Source: Streptomyces sp. ISL-10
GTDB lineage: Bacteria; Actinomycetota; Actinomycetes; Streptomycetales; Streptomycetaceae
Reading direction: 5' to 3'
Assembly: GCF_018614575.1 (NCBI RefSeq)
Contig: NZ_JAGGOJ010000032.1
Location: forward strand, 62,001-126,000
Length of the DNA: 64,000 bases
The notes under the pieces are model-generated. The model was not told the DNA's origin. It saw only the letters and a program-made list of their open reading frames with translations, and did no database searches. Position numbers and translations under genes: made by a program. Below, piece after piece: positions 27,994 to 37,255 of this stretch (positions within the stretch are counted from its first letter, which is position 1; every line of letters starts with the position of its first letter).

Positions 27994-28920
27994 TTACGAC
28001 AGTGCGCCGGCCACCACGGCCGCCGCTTCCGCGATCAGCTTGTTGTCGGGCTCGGCGTCCTTGTCGCCGCGATTGGACATGATGGCCATGACGATGGGGG
28101 CCCTGTCCGGCGGCCATACCACGGCGATGTCGTTGCGGGCGCCGTAGCCGCTGCCGGTCCCTGTCTTGTCTCCGACCACCCAGCCCTTCGGCACCCCGGC
28201 CCTGATGAGCTCGTCGCCAGTGGTGTTGGTCCGCAGCCACTTCGTGAGCTGCGCGCGCTCGTCCTTGCCGAGGGCGTCACCGAGGACGAACGCGCGCAGG
28301 TCCTTCGCGAACGCCCGCGGCGTGGTCGTGTCACGCCTCTCGCCCGGGGCCCATCGGCTCAACTCCGGCTCTCGGCGCTCCATCAGGGTGACGTCGTCAC
28401 CCATCGCTTCCAGGACGGCGTTCAGGCCCTTGGGGCCGCCGAGCGCGTCGAAGAGCAGGTTGGCCGCGGTGTTGTCGCTGTAGCGGACGGCGGCCTCGCA
28501 CAGGTCGCGCAGGCTCATGCCGGTCCCGACGTGCTTCTCGGTGACGGGAGAGTGGGCGATCAGCTCGTCGGCTGAGTACGTGACCACCCGGTCCATGCCC
28601 TTCAGCGAGTACGTTCGCAGCACGGCACCGGCGGCCAGCGCCTTGAAGGTGGAGGCGTAGGCGAACCGTTCGCCGTCGTTGTAGGCGACCTCGTGCCCGC
28701 TGCCGGTGTCGACGGCGTACACACCGAGTCGTGCGTCGTACGTGCGCTCGAGGGCCCCCAGCTCATGGGCGAACGGCTTCGCATCGGACTCCGGTCCCGT
28801 CGTCCTCGCTGCCGGCGACGACGCGGCAGGGGAGGCGTCGTGGCCGCAGGCCGCGAGCGGGACGAGGACGAGGGCGGCGAGCGCGCCCACAAGGACGCGA
28901 CGGGCACGGGTGTGGTGCAC
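27994..28920 (-). CDS. Class A beta-lactamase, lipoprotein form
   Basis: 308 residues. The GTG at 28920 has GGAG nine bases upstream and gives a proper signal peptide ending in lipobox PLAAC25. An earlier in-frame start only adds a polar leader. Active-site motifs: S90-T-F-K93 (S70xxK), S148-D-N150 (SDN loop), E184 in the omega loop, K252-T-G254. The omega loop reads E-P-E-L-S, so Ambler Asn170 appears as Ser. The protein hydrolyses beta-lactams at the outer face of the membrane. Streptomyces carry many such chromosomal enzymes, often without clinical-type resistance. No BlaR/AmpR-type regulator is adjacent. Confidence 0.9.
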   Translation of the reverse strand: MHHTRARRVLVGALAALVLVPLAACGHDASPAASSPAARTTGPESDAKPFAHELGALERTYDARLGVYAVDTGSGHEVAYNDGERFAYASTFKALAAGAVLRTYSLKGMDRVVTYSADELIAHSPVTEKHVGTGMSLRDLCEAAVRYSDNTAANLLFDALGGPKGLNAVLEAMGDDVTLMERREPELSRWAPGERRDTTTPRAFAKDLRAFVLGDALGKDERAQLTKWLRTNTTGDELIRAGVPKGWVVGDKTGTGSGYGARNDIAVVWPPDRAPIVMAIMSNRGDKDAEPDNKLIAEAAAVVAGALS

Positions 28921-29366
28921 GGTCCGAACCTCCGAAGTGCCCTGCCGGGCAGGGCGAACAGGGGGACGGAGCGCCAAGGCCCCCGTCCCGGTACATGGTC
29001 GTGAATGCCGGGACCACCCTTACCGTCGGCGGAGGGTACGTCCAATGCGGACACGCGCTGTTCCATGCCGATCGGGAAGTCCGCCCGCACACCGCGCGAC
29101 CGCCTGCGCCGGCTCCAGTCTTCGTGTTCCGAACGAAGGGACCGGGTGTTTCCTGGTCCGCCATGACGTGGGCAGAGTCCTCGCCACCGGCGAGGCGTTC
29201 AGCCGTCCCGCCCACCACAAAGTCGGCACGGAACCGAGTCGAACTTGGTAAATGACAAGTTGAGTGCCTGTTTCTGAACCCGCAGCACCAGGCTGATGTG
29301 CGGGTTCAGAGACAGGGTTCTCGTCCGGCTCTTGCCAGCGAAGTGCCCGAACGGCAGGGTGAAGTC
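28921..29366. other. No gene supported (beta-lactamase promoter region)
   Basis: No motif-bearing frame. A near-palindrome around 29258-29310, where CTGTTTCTGAACCCGCA meets TGCGGGTTCAGAGACAG, forms a long hairpin upstream of the hypothetical gene and may be an operator or terminator. Confidence 0.45.
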
Positions 29367-29915
29367 GTGATCATCCCCTTCTTACGTGACGACAGGCAGG
29401 GCTCGCTGACGGTGACGGTGGAGCAGGTGGATGACCCCGCTGCGATCGGCAAAGAACCGTCAGCGTGTGGCTTCCCGAGCTGCACGGCCGTGGTGGACTA
29501 CCCGGGAAAGGGGTATCGGGCCCTTTTCGGCTGGGTCCAACTGGTGCGCTCGACGGACAACTCCTCCGCCGGGGCCGCCTTCGACATGGACCCGTTCTAC
29601 CTCTTCGAAGACGTGCCTTCGCCGTACGCGTTTTTCGGGATCAACCCCACCTTGTTTGACGCGCCTTCCCGCGCCAGGCGGGATCCCCTCAGCTGGACGG
29701 CCCATAGCTATCTGGCCTGGACACCCATGGAGGACAGCGAACGGCGAGTCCTGCCGCTGGCCGGCTTCTCCTGGGGATTCGATATGGACTCGGACAGTCG
29801 CATGACGCTGCACCCAGTACATGCGTTGCTCCCTGGGGACTGGGACGCTCATCTGCCATACTTCAGAACCTCTTATCCAGGCTGGGTGTTCGATAAGTGG
29901 CAGCCTGAGCTGTGA
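29367..29915 (+). CDS. Conserved hypothetical protein
   Basis: 182 residues with a GTG start at 29367 after CAGGGTGAAG. An earlier start at 29298 would run through the hairpin. Compact beta-rich sequence with many aromatics: YPGKGYRALFGWVQLVRSTD, FYLFEDVPSPYAFFGINPTL, FDAPSR. The spacing of Trp and Pro suggests a single folded cytosolic domain. I recall similar proteins as widespread unnamed streptomycete proteins but know no function. No operon partner. Confidence 0.65.
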   Translation: MIIPFLRDDRQGSLTVTVEQVDDPAAIGKEPSACGFPSCTAVVDYPGKGYRALFGWVQLVRSTDNSSAGAAFDMDPFYLFEDVPSPYAFFGINPTLFDAPSRARRDPLSWTAHSYLAWTPMEDSERRVLPLAGFSWGFDMDSDSRMTLHPVHALLPGDWDAHLPYFRTSYPGWVFDKWQPEL

Positions 29916-29960
29916 GTCCTGATCGGTGCAGAGCCGCCGGCTAGCGGTCTCCGGGTGGCG

Positions 29961-30055
29961 GTGGTGACCATCCCCGCAGGTGCGGGAACTTTTCAGTTGC
30001 CATCGACCCTTACGCCTACGCCCGCGCAGTGGCCATCCCCGCGGGTGTGAAACGT
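29961..30055. CRISPR. Two degenerate type I-E-like CRISPR repeats
   Basis: GTGGTGACCATCCCCGCAGG then TGCGGGAAC (29961-29989) is close to the common actinomycete I-E repeat, read here on its complement (ACCATCCCCGCgGGTGCGGGG). A second, weaker copy lies at about 30026-30054 (GTGGCCATCCCCGCGGGTGT then GAAAC). The distance between equivalent positions is 65 bp, slightly more than the usual 61. No leader, further repeats or cas genes are visible. Most likely the worn end of a lost array. Confidence 0.5.
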
Positions 30056-30229
30056 CATTGAAAATGCCTACGAGTGCGACAGTTTGGGCACCTTCGTGCC
30101 GACAAGATCGGTAAGCGTGCCTGCCGACAAAGGTCCGCCCGGCACCACGCCCCTGCGCGGATGAGCGCCGGTCGTGGCCGAGGTCCGTGCCGCATACCTC
30201 GGTGCCGTGCGCCTGGCCGGGAGAGGGGA

Positions 30230-30505
30230 TACCCCGAGCCGACGGAGACCTACCACGCCACGCTGGAGCGCTCGCCGTACTCGGCCGTCGAGATGGTGCC
30301 GTTCGACCAGGCGGTGGTGCGCAGCGTGGAGGAGCTGATCGCGCTACAGCTGAGCAACTCGTCATCGACCCCGGCCCAGCTCGGGCCGCGGCGCGCGGCG
30401 TTCGCGGAGGACTTGCGCCGCGCGCTACTGGCGTACGACTCGTCGAGCCGGGACGAGGAGACCATCAGCACCGAGGCCCTGATCGCGGCCCGGCCGTTGG
30501 GGCAT
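30230..30505 (+). pseudogene. SAM-dependent methyltransferase, C-terminal relic
   Basis: ERSPYSAVEMVPFDQAVVRS, VEELIALQLSNSSSTPAQLG and FAEDLRRALLAYDSSS match the distal part of a class I methyltransferase of the kind common in streptomycetes. The SAM-binding N-terminal half is absent. The frame runs on into unrelated sequence. A 3' gene fragment. Confidence 0.5.
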
Positions 30506-30984
30506 GCCGGACAGGCGTGGCTCGGCTACCGGCCCGGACCGCACCCGTACGCGGTCGTGAGGCGGGGCCCGCCACCTCAACCGTGAGCAGCTCGCCCACG
30601 TCGGCCACGACGGGATCGCCTGAAAACCGCAGTGATCACCAACGGGGACGACCTGCCCACGGTGCGCACCGGCTGGAGAACGACCTCGCCCCACCGGGTC
30701 GGCCGCACCCTTCGCCAGCGGATTCACCCCGGGGTCCGAGTCCAGCCGTGTACATCAAGGCGCGGCCTGCCTGCGCTCGTTCGAGCGGGTCAAGGACGCT
30801 TGGCTCCGTGCCGTGCACCTCAACGGCGACGGCGGCGGCCGCCAGCCAAGCCTCTTGCGTCGGTCGGATTCGGTCCCGTCAGCGGCCCCCTTCTGCCGCC
30901 CGGAGGGCGGCACATCCCTGACCTTTCACGAGGATCACGCGTTCCGCCTGCGGCATACCGCCCATCTGCTCGGGGCGCGGTCGA
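30506..30984. other. No gene supported
   Basis: GC-driven frames only. Probably the decayed 5' part of the IS5-type transposase whose end lies at 30985-31200. Confidence 0.35.
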
Positions 30985-31200
30985 CGCCGCCGGCGCCCGG
31001 CCAAGCTCCACGCCGACAAGGCTTATGACTATGACCACCTGGGCGGATGGCTCCGTCAACGCGGTATCCGCCACCGCATCGCCCGCAAGGGCGTCGAGTC
31101 CTCCACGCGACTGAGCCGCCATCGCTGGTGGTCGAGAGGACCGTGTCCTGCCCGGCTGCCTGCCGACGCCCGCACCGCCGCTACAAGGCTTGTTCTGATG
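30985..31200 (+). pseudogene. IS5-family transposase C-terminal relic
   Basis: RRPAKLHADKAYDYDHLGGW, then LRQRGIRHRIARKGVESSTR and LSRHRW, then after a frameshift VVERTVSCPAACRRPHRRYK. This is the DDE region with the second Asp (ADKAYD) and the catalytic Glu (VERT). N-terminal half lost. Confidence 0.7.
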
Positions 31201-31363
31201 CCTGCACCCCTCTTTTCATCGAGATGTCAACTGTGACATTGTACGGGCACACTTTCCGCGAGCATGACAGCTGCGAGAGTGCTCAACTCCCTTTCCATCA
31301 CGGTCCGCACCCCCCACTGCCGTGCCCCACGCACGGCTGCCGACCGGCCTGGAGGCCATCGCT

Positions 31364-33346
31364 ATGCGTAAACCCCCCACATTCAAGAAACTCGCCCAAC
31401 TGCTGATACCTACCGTGGCCGCCGCCGGCCTGGGGCTCACCATGCTCGCCCCCACCAGCGGGGCGGCACCGGCCGGCGCCGAGGCACCTGAGCCCGCGCC
31501 GAGGTCGGCCCCCGCCTCACAGGCCGCCCCCGCCCCGCAGCCCGCCTCCGCCACGGTGCTCGCCGCCGATCTCGCGCCCGGGCACGCCGCCCACCCCGCG
31601 CGATCGGCCACGAAGGCCGCGCTACGCCCTCCGCTCCCCGCGGCCCAGAACGCCGCCGAGCGCAAGCGCGCCCGCTCTGCGGCGAAGGCCGCGGCGGACT
31701 GCAACGTCAACGACTTCACCTCGAAGACCGGTGCTGCCCTGGTCGAGCAGATCAAGCAGTCGGAAACCGCCTGCATCAACACACTGTTCAACGTGGCCGG
31801 TGAGGACTCCAAGGCTCTCTTCCGTGAGGAACAGATGGTCACGGTGGCGAACGCGCTCAGGGATGTCGCCACCAACTACCCGGGGGACAACAGCACTTCC
31901 GCAACCCAGGTGGTGCTGTACCTGCGCGCCGGCTACTACATCCAGTACAACCAGCCGGACAACGTCGGCGAATACGGCCCGACGCTGAAGAGCGCCATTC
32001 AGGGCTCCCTGGACGGCTTCTTCGGCTCGTCCCACGCCTTCGACGTCACCGAGGCGAACGGAGAGACCCTGGCCGAGACGGTCACCCTGATCGACAGCTC
32101 CGAAGAGAACGCCCGCTACCTCGACGTGGTCAAACGTCTGCAGAAGGACTACAACTCGTCGTACGACGAGTTCTACGGGATGATCGCGGCGGTCAACAAC
32201 ACCTACACCGTGCTGTTCCGCGGCCACCAGCTGCCGGAGTTCGCGGAAGCCGTGAAGGCCGACCCGAGCGTCCTCACCGGACTGCGTGACTTCGCCGTCG
32301 CCCACGACGATCTGCTCGGCACCGACAAGTCCTACCTGACCGGCAATGCCGGACGCGAACTCGGCCGCTTCCTGCAGCACGCCGGCCTCAAGGACACCGT
32401 CAAGCCGTTGGTCAAGGAGCTACTCGGCCGCAGCGAGATCACTGGGCGCACCGCCGCGCTCTGGGTCGGCCTCGCCGAGATGACGGATGAGTTCGACAAG
32501 GAGAACTGCGCCGAGTACGACACCTGTGACCTGCAGAACCGCGTGCGCGACGCCGTGCTGACGATCAAGCACGAATGTGGTCCGAGCGCGAAGATCCTCG
32601 CGCAGGAGCTGACCGCGTCCGAACTCTCGGCCACATGCGACAGCGTCCTCAAGCAGGACCCGGTCTTCCACGACATCGTCAAGGACAACGGCCCGGTCCA
32701 GGGCGACAACAACACCAGCATCGAGATCGTCGCCTTCAACTCCAGCACCGACTACAAGACCTACGCCGGTGTCCTCTTCGGCATCGACACCAACAACGGC
32801 GGCATGTACCTGGAGGGTGACCCGGCCGCTGAGGGCAACCAACCGCGCTTCATCGCCTACGAGCAGCCGGCCGAGAACGGCGCCTTCCAGATCTGGAACC
32901 TCAACCACGAATACACCCACTACCTCGACGGTCGTTTCGACATGTACGGCGACTTCGCAGCCGGGCAGACCACCCCGACCGTGATGTGGATCGAGGGCTT
33001 CGCCGAGTACGTCTCCTACTCGTACCGCGGCATCACCTACGACCGGGCGATCGAGGAGGCGGGCAAAGGCACTTACCAACTGAGCCAGCTCTTCGAGACC
33101 ACCTACGACAACGCCGACACCACCCGTATCTACCAGTGGGGCTACCTGGGCGTCCGATACATGCTCCAGTCACACCCCGAGGATGTGGCCACCCTGCTCG
33201 GCCACTACCGCGCAGGCGAGTACGAGGCCGCCTATCGCCTGCTCCGCGACACCATCGGCACCAAGTACGACGCCGACTTCACCGACTGGCTGAGCAAGTG
33301 CGCCGACGGTGACTGCGGCCAACTGCCTGCCCGGAGTGTACGGTGA
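31364..33346 (+). CDS. Secreted M9-family collagenase
   Basis: 660 residues. The ATG at 31364 follows GGAGG at 9 bases. Signal peptide to about residue 35 (LLIPTVAAAGLGLTMLA), then an Ala/Pro-rich linker. Residues ~110-400 form the helical activator domain of microbial collagenases (peptidase M9_N; FREEQMVTVANALRDVATNY). The peptidase domain has H515-E-Y-T-H519 in NLNHEYTHYLDGRFD and the third zinc ligand E544 in WIEGFAEYVSYSYRG. It ends shortly after, without the PKD or PPC collagen-binding domains of clostridial forms. It should degrade collagen or gelatin outside the cell. Monocistronic by context. Confidence 0.88.
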   Translation: MRKPPTFKKLAQLLIPTVAAAGLGLTMLAPTSGAAPAGAEAPEPAPRSAPASQAAPAPQPASATVLAADLAPGHAAHPARSATKAALRPPLPAAQNAAERKRARSAAKAAADCNVNDFTSKTGAALVEQIKQSETACINTLFNVAGEDSKALFREEQMVTVANALRDVATNYPGDNSTSATQVVLYLRAGYYIQYNQPDNVGEYGPTLKSAIQGSLDGFFGSSHAFDVTEANGETLAETVTLIDSSEENARYLDVVKRLQKDYNSSYDEFYGMIAAVNNTYTVLFRGHQLPEFAEAVKADPSVLTGLRDFAVAHDDLLGTDKSYLTGNAGRELGRFLQHAGLKDTVKPLVKELLGRSEITGRTAALWVGLAEMTDEFDKENCAEYDTCDLQNRVRDAVLTIKHECGPSAKILAQELTASELSATCDSVLKQDPVFHDIVKDNGPVQGDNNTSIEIVAFNSSTDYKTYAGVLFGIDTNNGGMYLEGDPAAEGNQPRFIAYEQPAENGAFQIWNLNHEYTHYLDGRFDMYGDFAAGQTTPTVMWIEGFAEYVSYSYRGITYDRAIEEAGKGTYQLSQLFETTYDNADTTRIYQWGYLGVRYMLQSHPEDVATLLGHYRAGEYEAAYRLLRDTIGTKYDADFTDWLSKCADGDCGQLPARSVR

Positions 33347-33537
33347 CCGAGACCTCGGTCAAGAACTGAGCCGGCGTCCGCAGCGTCCGACCCCCTCCCA
33401 CCAAGAGACGCACTGACCTGCGAAACGATGTTCTTGGCAGCAGGGCGTGTTGGACGCTGATGGGCGCTAAAAGACGCTCGCCTAGGGCCTGTTGTGAAAT
33501 TGGATCGTCTGTCAGACCTGCCTGGGATGCTCCGGGC

Positions 33538-33993
33538 ATGGAGATGACAGTGCAGCTGACGATCGACTGCTCCGATCCGCAGGAAATGGTGACGTTCTGG
33601 GCCAAGGCCCTGGGCTACGTGCCTGAGCCTCCGCCGGGCGGGCACGCCACGTGGCGTGCTTACTGGGCGGCGGTGGGGGTGCCCGAGGCAGAGTTGCCGG
33701 CCGGTGCCGGGGATATTCCGGAGTCGATCATCGATCCCGCGGGACGTGGACCGAGGGTGTGGTTCCAGCAGGTTCCGGAGCCGAAGGCCGCCAAGAACCG
33801 GTGGCACTTCGACCTGAAGGTCGGTGGGGGCCGTGACGTCCCGCTGGACGTCCGCACACAGCGGGTCAAGGCTACGGTGGAACGGCTGGTCGAAGCTGGT
33901 GCCACCGTGCTGCGGATTAAGGATGAGCCGGACATAGGGCTCTACGCCGCCGCCATGCAGGACCCCGAGGGCAACGAATTCGACGTCATCTGA
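33538..33993 (+). CDS. VOC/glyoxalase-like protein
   Basis: 151 residues from the ATG at 33538. The pattern of two beta-alpha-beta-beta-beta modules is clear: TVQLTIDCSDPQEMVTFWAK starts the first and NRWHFDLKVGGG starts the second, ending ALY-type AAMQDPEGNEFDVI. This is typical of the streptomycete glyoxalase-like VOC group (about 150 residues) annotated as dioxygenase or bleomycin-resistance like. The metal site has His in WHFDL and Glu in GNEFDV. Substrate unknown. The IS5-type element begins right after its stop. Confidence 0.8.
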   Translation: MEMTVQLTIDCSDPQEMVTFWAKALGYVPEPPPGGHATWRAYWAAVGVPEAELPAGAGDIPESIIDPAGRGPRVWFQQVPEPKAAKNRWHFDLKVGGGRDVPLDVRTQRVKATVERLVEAGATVLRIKDEPDIGLYAAAMQDPEGNEFDVI

Positions 33994-34014
33994 GGGTCGT
34001 TGCGACGGTGCTGG

Positions 34015-34886
34015 TCACAGCCACTCGTTGATGGCTGCGACCAGCACGGTCGCTTCGTAGCGGACAGCGAGTTTGTCGTACCGAGTGGCGACGGCCCGGT
34101 GGCGCTTGAGGCGGTTGATCCCGCACTCGACCGCGTGCCGCTGCTTGTAGTCGTCCTTGTCGAACTTCGGCGGCCGGCCGCCGCGCGAGCCGCGCTTGAG
34201 CCGGTTGCGGACCCGGTCCACCCGCACCGGGATGGTGGCCTTGATCCCGCGTCTGCGCAGGTAGGAGCGGTTGCTGCGGGACTCGTACGCCTTGTCGGCC
34301 CGCATGCGGTCCGGCCGCTTGCGCGGCCTGCCCAGCCCGAGCCGGGGGACCCGGATCGCCTCCAGGACCGGCTCGAACTTGCCGGGGAGTCACCCCGTTG
34401 TCCGGCCGTGATAACCACCGTCAGGGGCTTTTGCCCCAGCTCGACCGCGAGGTGGATCTTGCTGGTCAGTCCGCCGCGGGAGCGTCCGAGACCGTGGTCG
34501 CCTGGTTCGACGCAGACACCGCCGGGAGTTCCTTCTGGTGGTCCCCCTTTTCGCCGCCCCGGCGGCGTGCTGGTGGCCAGGCAGACGGTGGAGTCGACGT
34601 TCACGTCCCGGGTGATCAGGCCCTTGGCGTCCGCCTCAGCCTGGAGCTGCGTGAGGATCCTCGCCCAGGTGCCGTCCCGCTGCCAGCGCCGGAAGAGGTC
34701 ATAGACCCGGTCCCACGGCCCATAGCGTTCCGGTACGTCCCGCCACGGAGTACCGGTCCGGGTCCGCCACCGCATGCCGTCTATCAGCTGCCGCCGCGTC
34801 CACACCTGCGGACGGCCCGGCTTGGTACCCGGCAGCAACGGCTCCAGCCGGGTCCACTGGCGGTTCGTCAGATCCCCACGTCCCAA
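34015..34886 (-). mobile_element. IS5-type transposase, two-frame organisation
   Basis: Frame A (from 34886) reads LTNRQWTRLEPLLPGTKPGR, YGPWDRVYDLFRRWQRDGTW and the first catalytic Asp in DVNVDSTVC, then GGLTSKIHLAVELGQKPLTV. Near 34385, after GQRGDSP, the match moves to frame B: DRMRADKAYESRSNRSYLRR, then VECGINRLKRHRAVATRYDK and a stop at 34015. IS5 members of this group can join two ORFs by programmed frameshifting, so it could be functional. But the second terminal repeat is not found beyond 34886, where another IS5-type relic begins. Confidence 0.7.
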
Positions 34887-35199
34887 AGGGGCCCCGGTCG
34901 TCGCGGTATTCGATGCCGTTTGGCTCGAGAAGCTGTGGGCTCTGCCCGATGTTTGTGGCGGTATCGTGCCGAAGGTCAGGGGCTTCTTGCACGGTGCCGT
35001 TTACGCCAGATGGGGGAGGAAGCAGTGGTCCTGGACGGCAAGACGGGGAAGGATCGCGAGACGTCTCCTGGCGCGGCACCGTTCGAGATCGACCAGTACG
35101 ACGGCCTGGTCGACCGAGTGGGTCCCCAGTCCTCTATCGCGCTGCCGGCCTGACCGGGACCCAAAGTTGCCCGCGCACAACGTAGGACAGGCGGGCCGC

Positions 35200-35796
35200 T
35201 GCTGGCCCAGCAGGGCTGCACCATCGCTCCCGGCCTTCGGCTCCGGACACTCGCCGAGGTGGTCGACCACGTCGGCGAGCACGAGAAGACCGGAAACATC
35301 GACGGCACCGCGATCCGCGTCCGTCGCCCGGCCGCCGGGCGCAAGGACCGGGACAGGTTCCTCTCGGGCAAGAACAAGCAGAACGCCGTCAAGCCCATGG
35401 TCCTCACGGACGCGGCCGGCCGTCTGCTGTACTGCAGCCCGGCCGAGCCCGGGAACTGCGCGGACATCACCCACGCCCGCAAGTCAGTGCTGGTCAGACT
35501 CCTGTCCGACAGCGCCGCGGTGGATATCCTCGCGGATGCCGGCTACCAAGTCCGGGTGCCCAGGCCGGCGGACGCGTGGTGACCTGGCCACACCGCAAGT
35601 TCAAGACGAGCAACGGCGCAAGGCCCACTCCTCACGCGGCATCCATGTCGAGCACGGTATTGCGTACCTGAAGAACCGGAGAACCCTCGCCCGCCACCAC
35701 GGTTGGCGTGAGCACATGAGTGACACCATCCAGGGTGTCGCCGCACTGCTCTCTCACAAACAAGCGGTCACCCTCGCGATCGATGAACGAGTGTGA
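35200..35796 (+). pseudogene. IS5-family (DDE_Tnp_4) transposase relic
   Basis: LAEVVDHVGEHEKTGNIDGT, IRVRRPAAGRKDRDRFLSGK, NKQNAVKPMVLTDAAGRLLY and the second Asp in VDILADAGYQ are in one frame (to 35582). The end (QRRKAHSSRGIHVEHGIAYL, HMSDTIQGVAALLSH) is in another, after a deletion near 35590. The N-terminal HTH part is unrecognisable. Dead. Confidence 0.75.
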
Positions 35797-35945
35797 ACAC
35801 CGGGCCAGTCACGCCCCAGGACGTGCCACCGCCAACCATGCACGAGCTCTCCGACGACCCGATTCTCCACTTGGGGTCACAGGTGGACGCGGAGTCGTAC
35901 CGCCGTCGCACCGGCGAGGAGAAGCCGCGCATCGCGGCGGAGTAG
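35793..35945 (+). CDS. Possible 50-residue peptide
   Basis: GTG start overlapping the end of the IS relic. The frame reads PPPTMHELSDDPILHLGSQV then DAESYRRRTGEEKPRIAAE and stops before a strong hairpin. Composition is protein-like, and it may be the tail of a gene cut by the IS. No family known. Confidence 0.3.
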   Translation: MNTGPVTPQDVPPPTMHELSDDPILHLGSQVDAESYRRRTGEEKPRIAAE

Positions 35946-35959
35946 CGAGGTCACCCGCA

Positions 35960-35993
35960 CGGGCCCGGCGGCACGATGGTGCTGCCGGGCCCG
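35960..35993. terminator. Bidirectional hairpin
   Basis: 15-nt arms (CGGGCCCGGCGGCAC) with one mismatch and a GATG loop, placed 14 bases beyond the stop of the minus-strand LmeA-like gene. Confidence 0.7.
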
Positions 35994-36007
35994 ACGTCGG
36001 GAGCGGG

Positions 36008-37255
36008 TCAGTTCTCGGGGGTGGAGTCCGCGCCGGCGACCTCGCCGAAAGTGAGGCCGGTGCCGGTGAGATCGGCCCGTACGCCGGAACGTTCCACCAC
36101 GATGTCGCGCAGCCGCACGTCCCCCGTGGTCCGGGGCAGTTCGAACGACAGGGACAGCCGGTCCGAGAGCTCCGGCGGGCGCAGTTCGAGCAGGGTGCCG
36201 ACGAGATGCGGGTCGATGCCCGCTTTCTCCAGGAGCCAGGGATGCTCGATGACGAGGTCGACCAGATTGACCTGCATCAGCCGCTCGATGAAGCGCGGTG
36301 AACCGGTGAGGCGGCTGAGCTTTTTCTCGCTCCTGAGCGCGCGATCGATCTGGGCGCGGGGTATGCCGAGCCGTTCCACCACGGCGGGCAGCTCGAGCAG
36401 CGCCTTGGCGCGCGCCGCCTCCGAGGTGATGCGGCGGACAGCCTCCGGGTGCAGTCGCAGACCGGATTTCGCAGGGTCCCTGCCCGGGCGGAAGGTGAAC
36501 AGGCCAGGGACGTCCAGGTGCATCGCCTTCACGGTGGTGGACACCGCACGGTCGCCGTCTCGCCTCAGGTGAGCCTCGGCGCGAATGCTCACCTCTCGCC
36601 CGGCGATCGGCAGTGAGCCCGCGATGCGGATGCTGCCGCGCCCCGCATCGGTGAACTCGACCTGGGAGGCACCAAGTTCGCGGCTGAGATCGTCGAAGGA
36701 GAGCAGGACGTCGCCGTCCATGCGGTCGATCACTCCGCCCTGGATCGCCGTCGGCAGATCGCCGACGATCCGCACATCGGTTGCCGTGGCGTGCACTTCG
36801 GCGAGCGAGACCTTGTCGGCGGCGACATCAGGGACGGTGACGTCCGCCCTGTCGATGCGGTGATTGAGTACCTGGGTGAGGAAAGGGAAGCCCTCGATGT
36901 CGACCTGAGGCCGGGCCGCCAGGCCCATCGACTGCTGGATCTTGTCCTCGGCCTTGTCCTCCGCGTATGCCACGGCGAGACGGTCGCCGGTCACGAAGAA
37001 CGCGGCGGTGACGATCGCGGCGACGGTGAGCTTCACCGACACGGGCAGGAGCGCGAGGCGGCTCCTCCCGCGGTGGTTGGGGGGTGACCAGTCGTCCTCG
37101 TCGTCGTCCGAGCGGATGCCGAGCCGGTCGAATCCCGAGGAGGCGCCGCTGCGCCCGTCCGGCTCCGCGCCGTAGTCCGGTTCGGGGTCTGCCAGTTGAG
37201 CCAGTTCCTCGTACGGATTGCGTGTGGGCATGGAAGTGCGTGTGGGGGGTCGCAT
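36008..37255 (-). CDS. LmeA-like (DUF2993) membrane-anchored phospholipid-binding protein
   Basis: 415 residues. The ATG at 37255 has GGGATG nine bases upstream. The first 80 residues are acidic and cytosolic, followed by one transmembrane helix (KLTVAAIVTAAFFVTGDRLA). The extracytoplasmic part starts with the DUF2993 signature: AEDKAEDKIQQSMGLAARPQ, VDIEGFPFLTQVLNHRI. The domain is related to eukaryotic lipid-transfer folds. Mycobacterial LmeA binds phospholipid and is needed for lipomannan maturation. The role in Streptomyces is not established. Alone on its strand, with its own terminator. Confidence 0.85.
   Translation of the reverse strand: MRPPTRTSMPTRNPYEELAQLADPEPDYGAEPDGRSGASSGFDRLGIRSDDDEDDWSPPNHRGRSRLALLPVSVKLTVAAIVTAAFFVTGDRLAVAYAEDKAEDKIQQSMGLAARPQVDIEGFPFLTQVLNHRIDRADVTVPDVAADKVSLAEVHATATDVRIVGDLPTAIQGGVIDRMDGDVLLSFDDLSRELGASQVEFTDAGRGSIRIAGSLPIAGREVSIRAEAHLRRDGDRAVSTTVKAMHLDVPGLFTFRPGRDPAKSGLRLHPEAVRRITSEAARAKALLELPAVVERLGIPRAQIDRALRSEKKLSRLTGSPRFIERLMQVNLVDLVIEHPWLLEKAGIDPHLVGTLLELRPPELSDRLSLSFELPRTTGDVRLRDIVVERSGVRADLTGTGLTFGEVAGADSTPEN

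Noticed and set aside
34898..35185. Frames upstream of the plus-strand IS5 relic
   Set aside because: Probably the decayed N-terminal part of that transposase, but no segment aligns convincingly, so it was not included in the relic.
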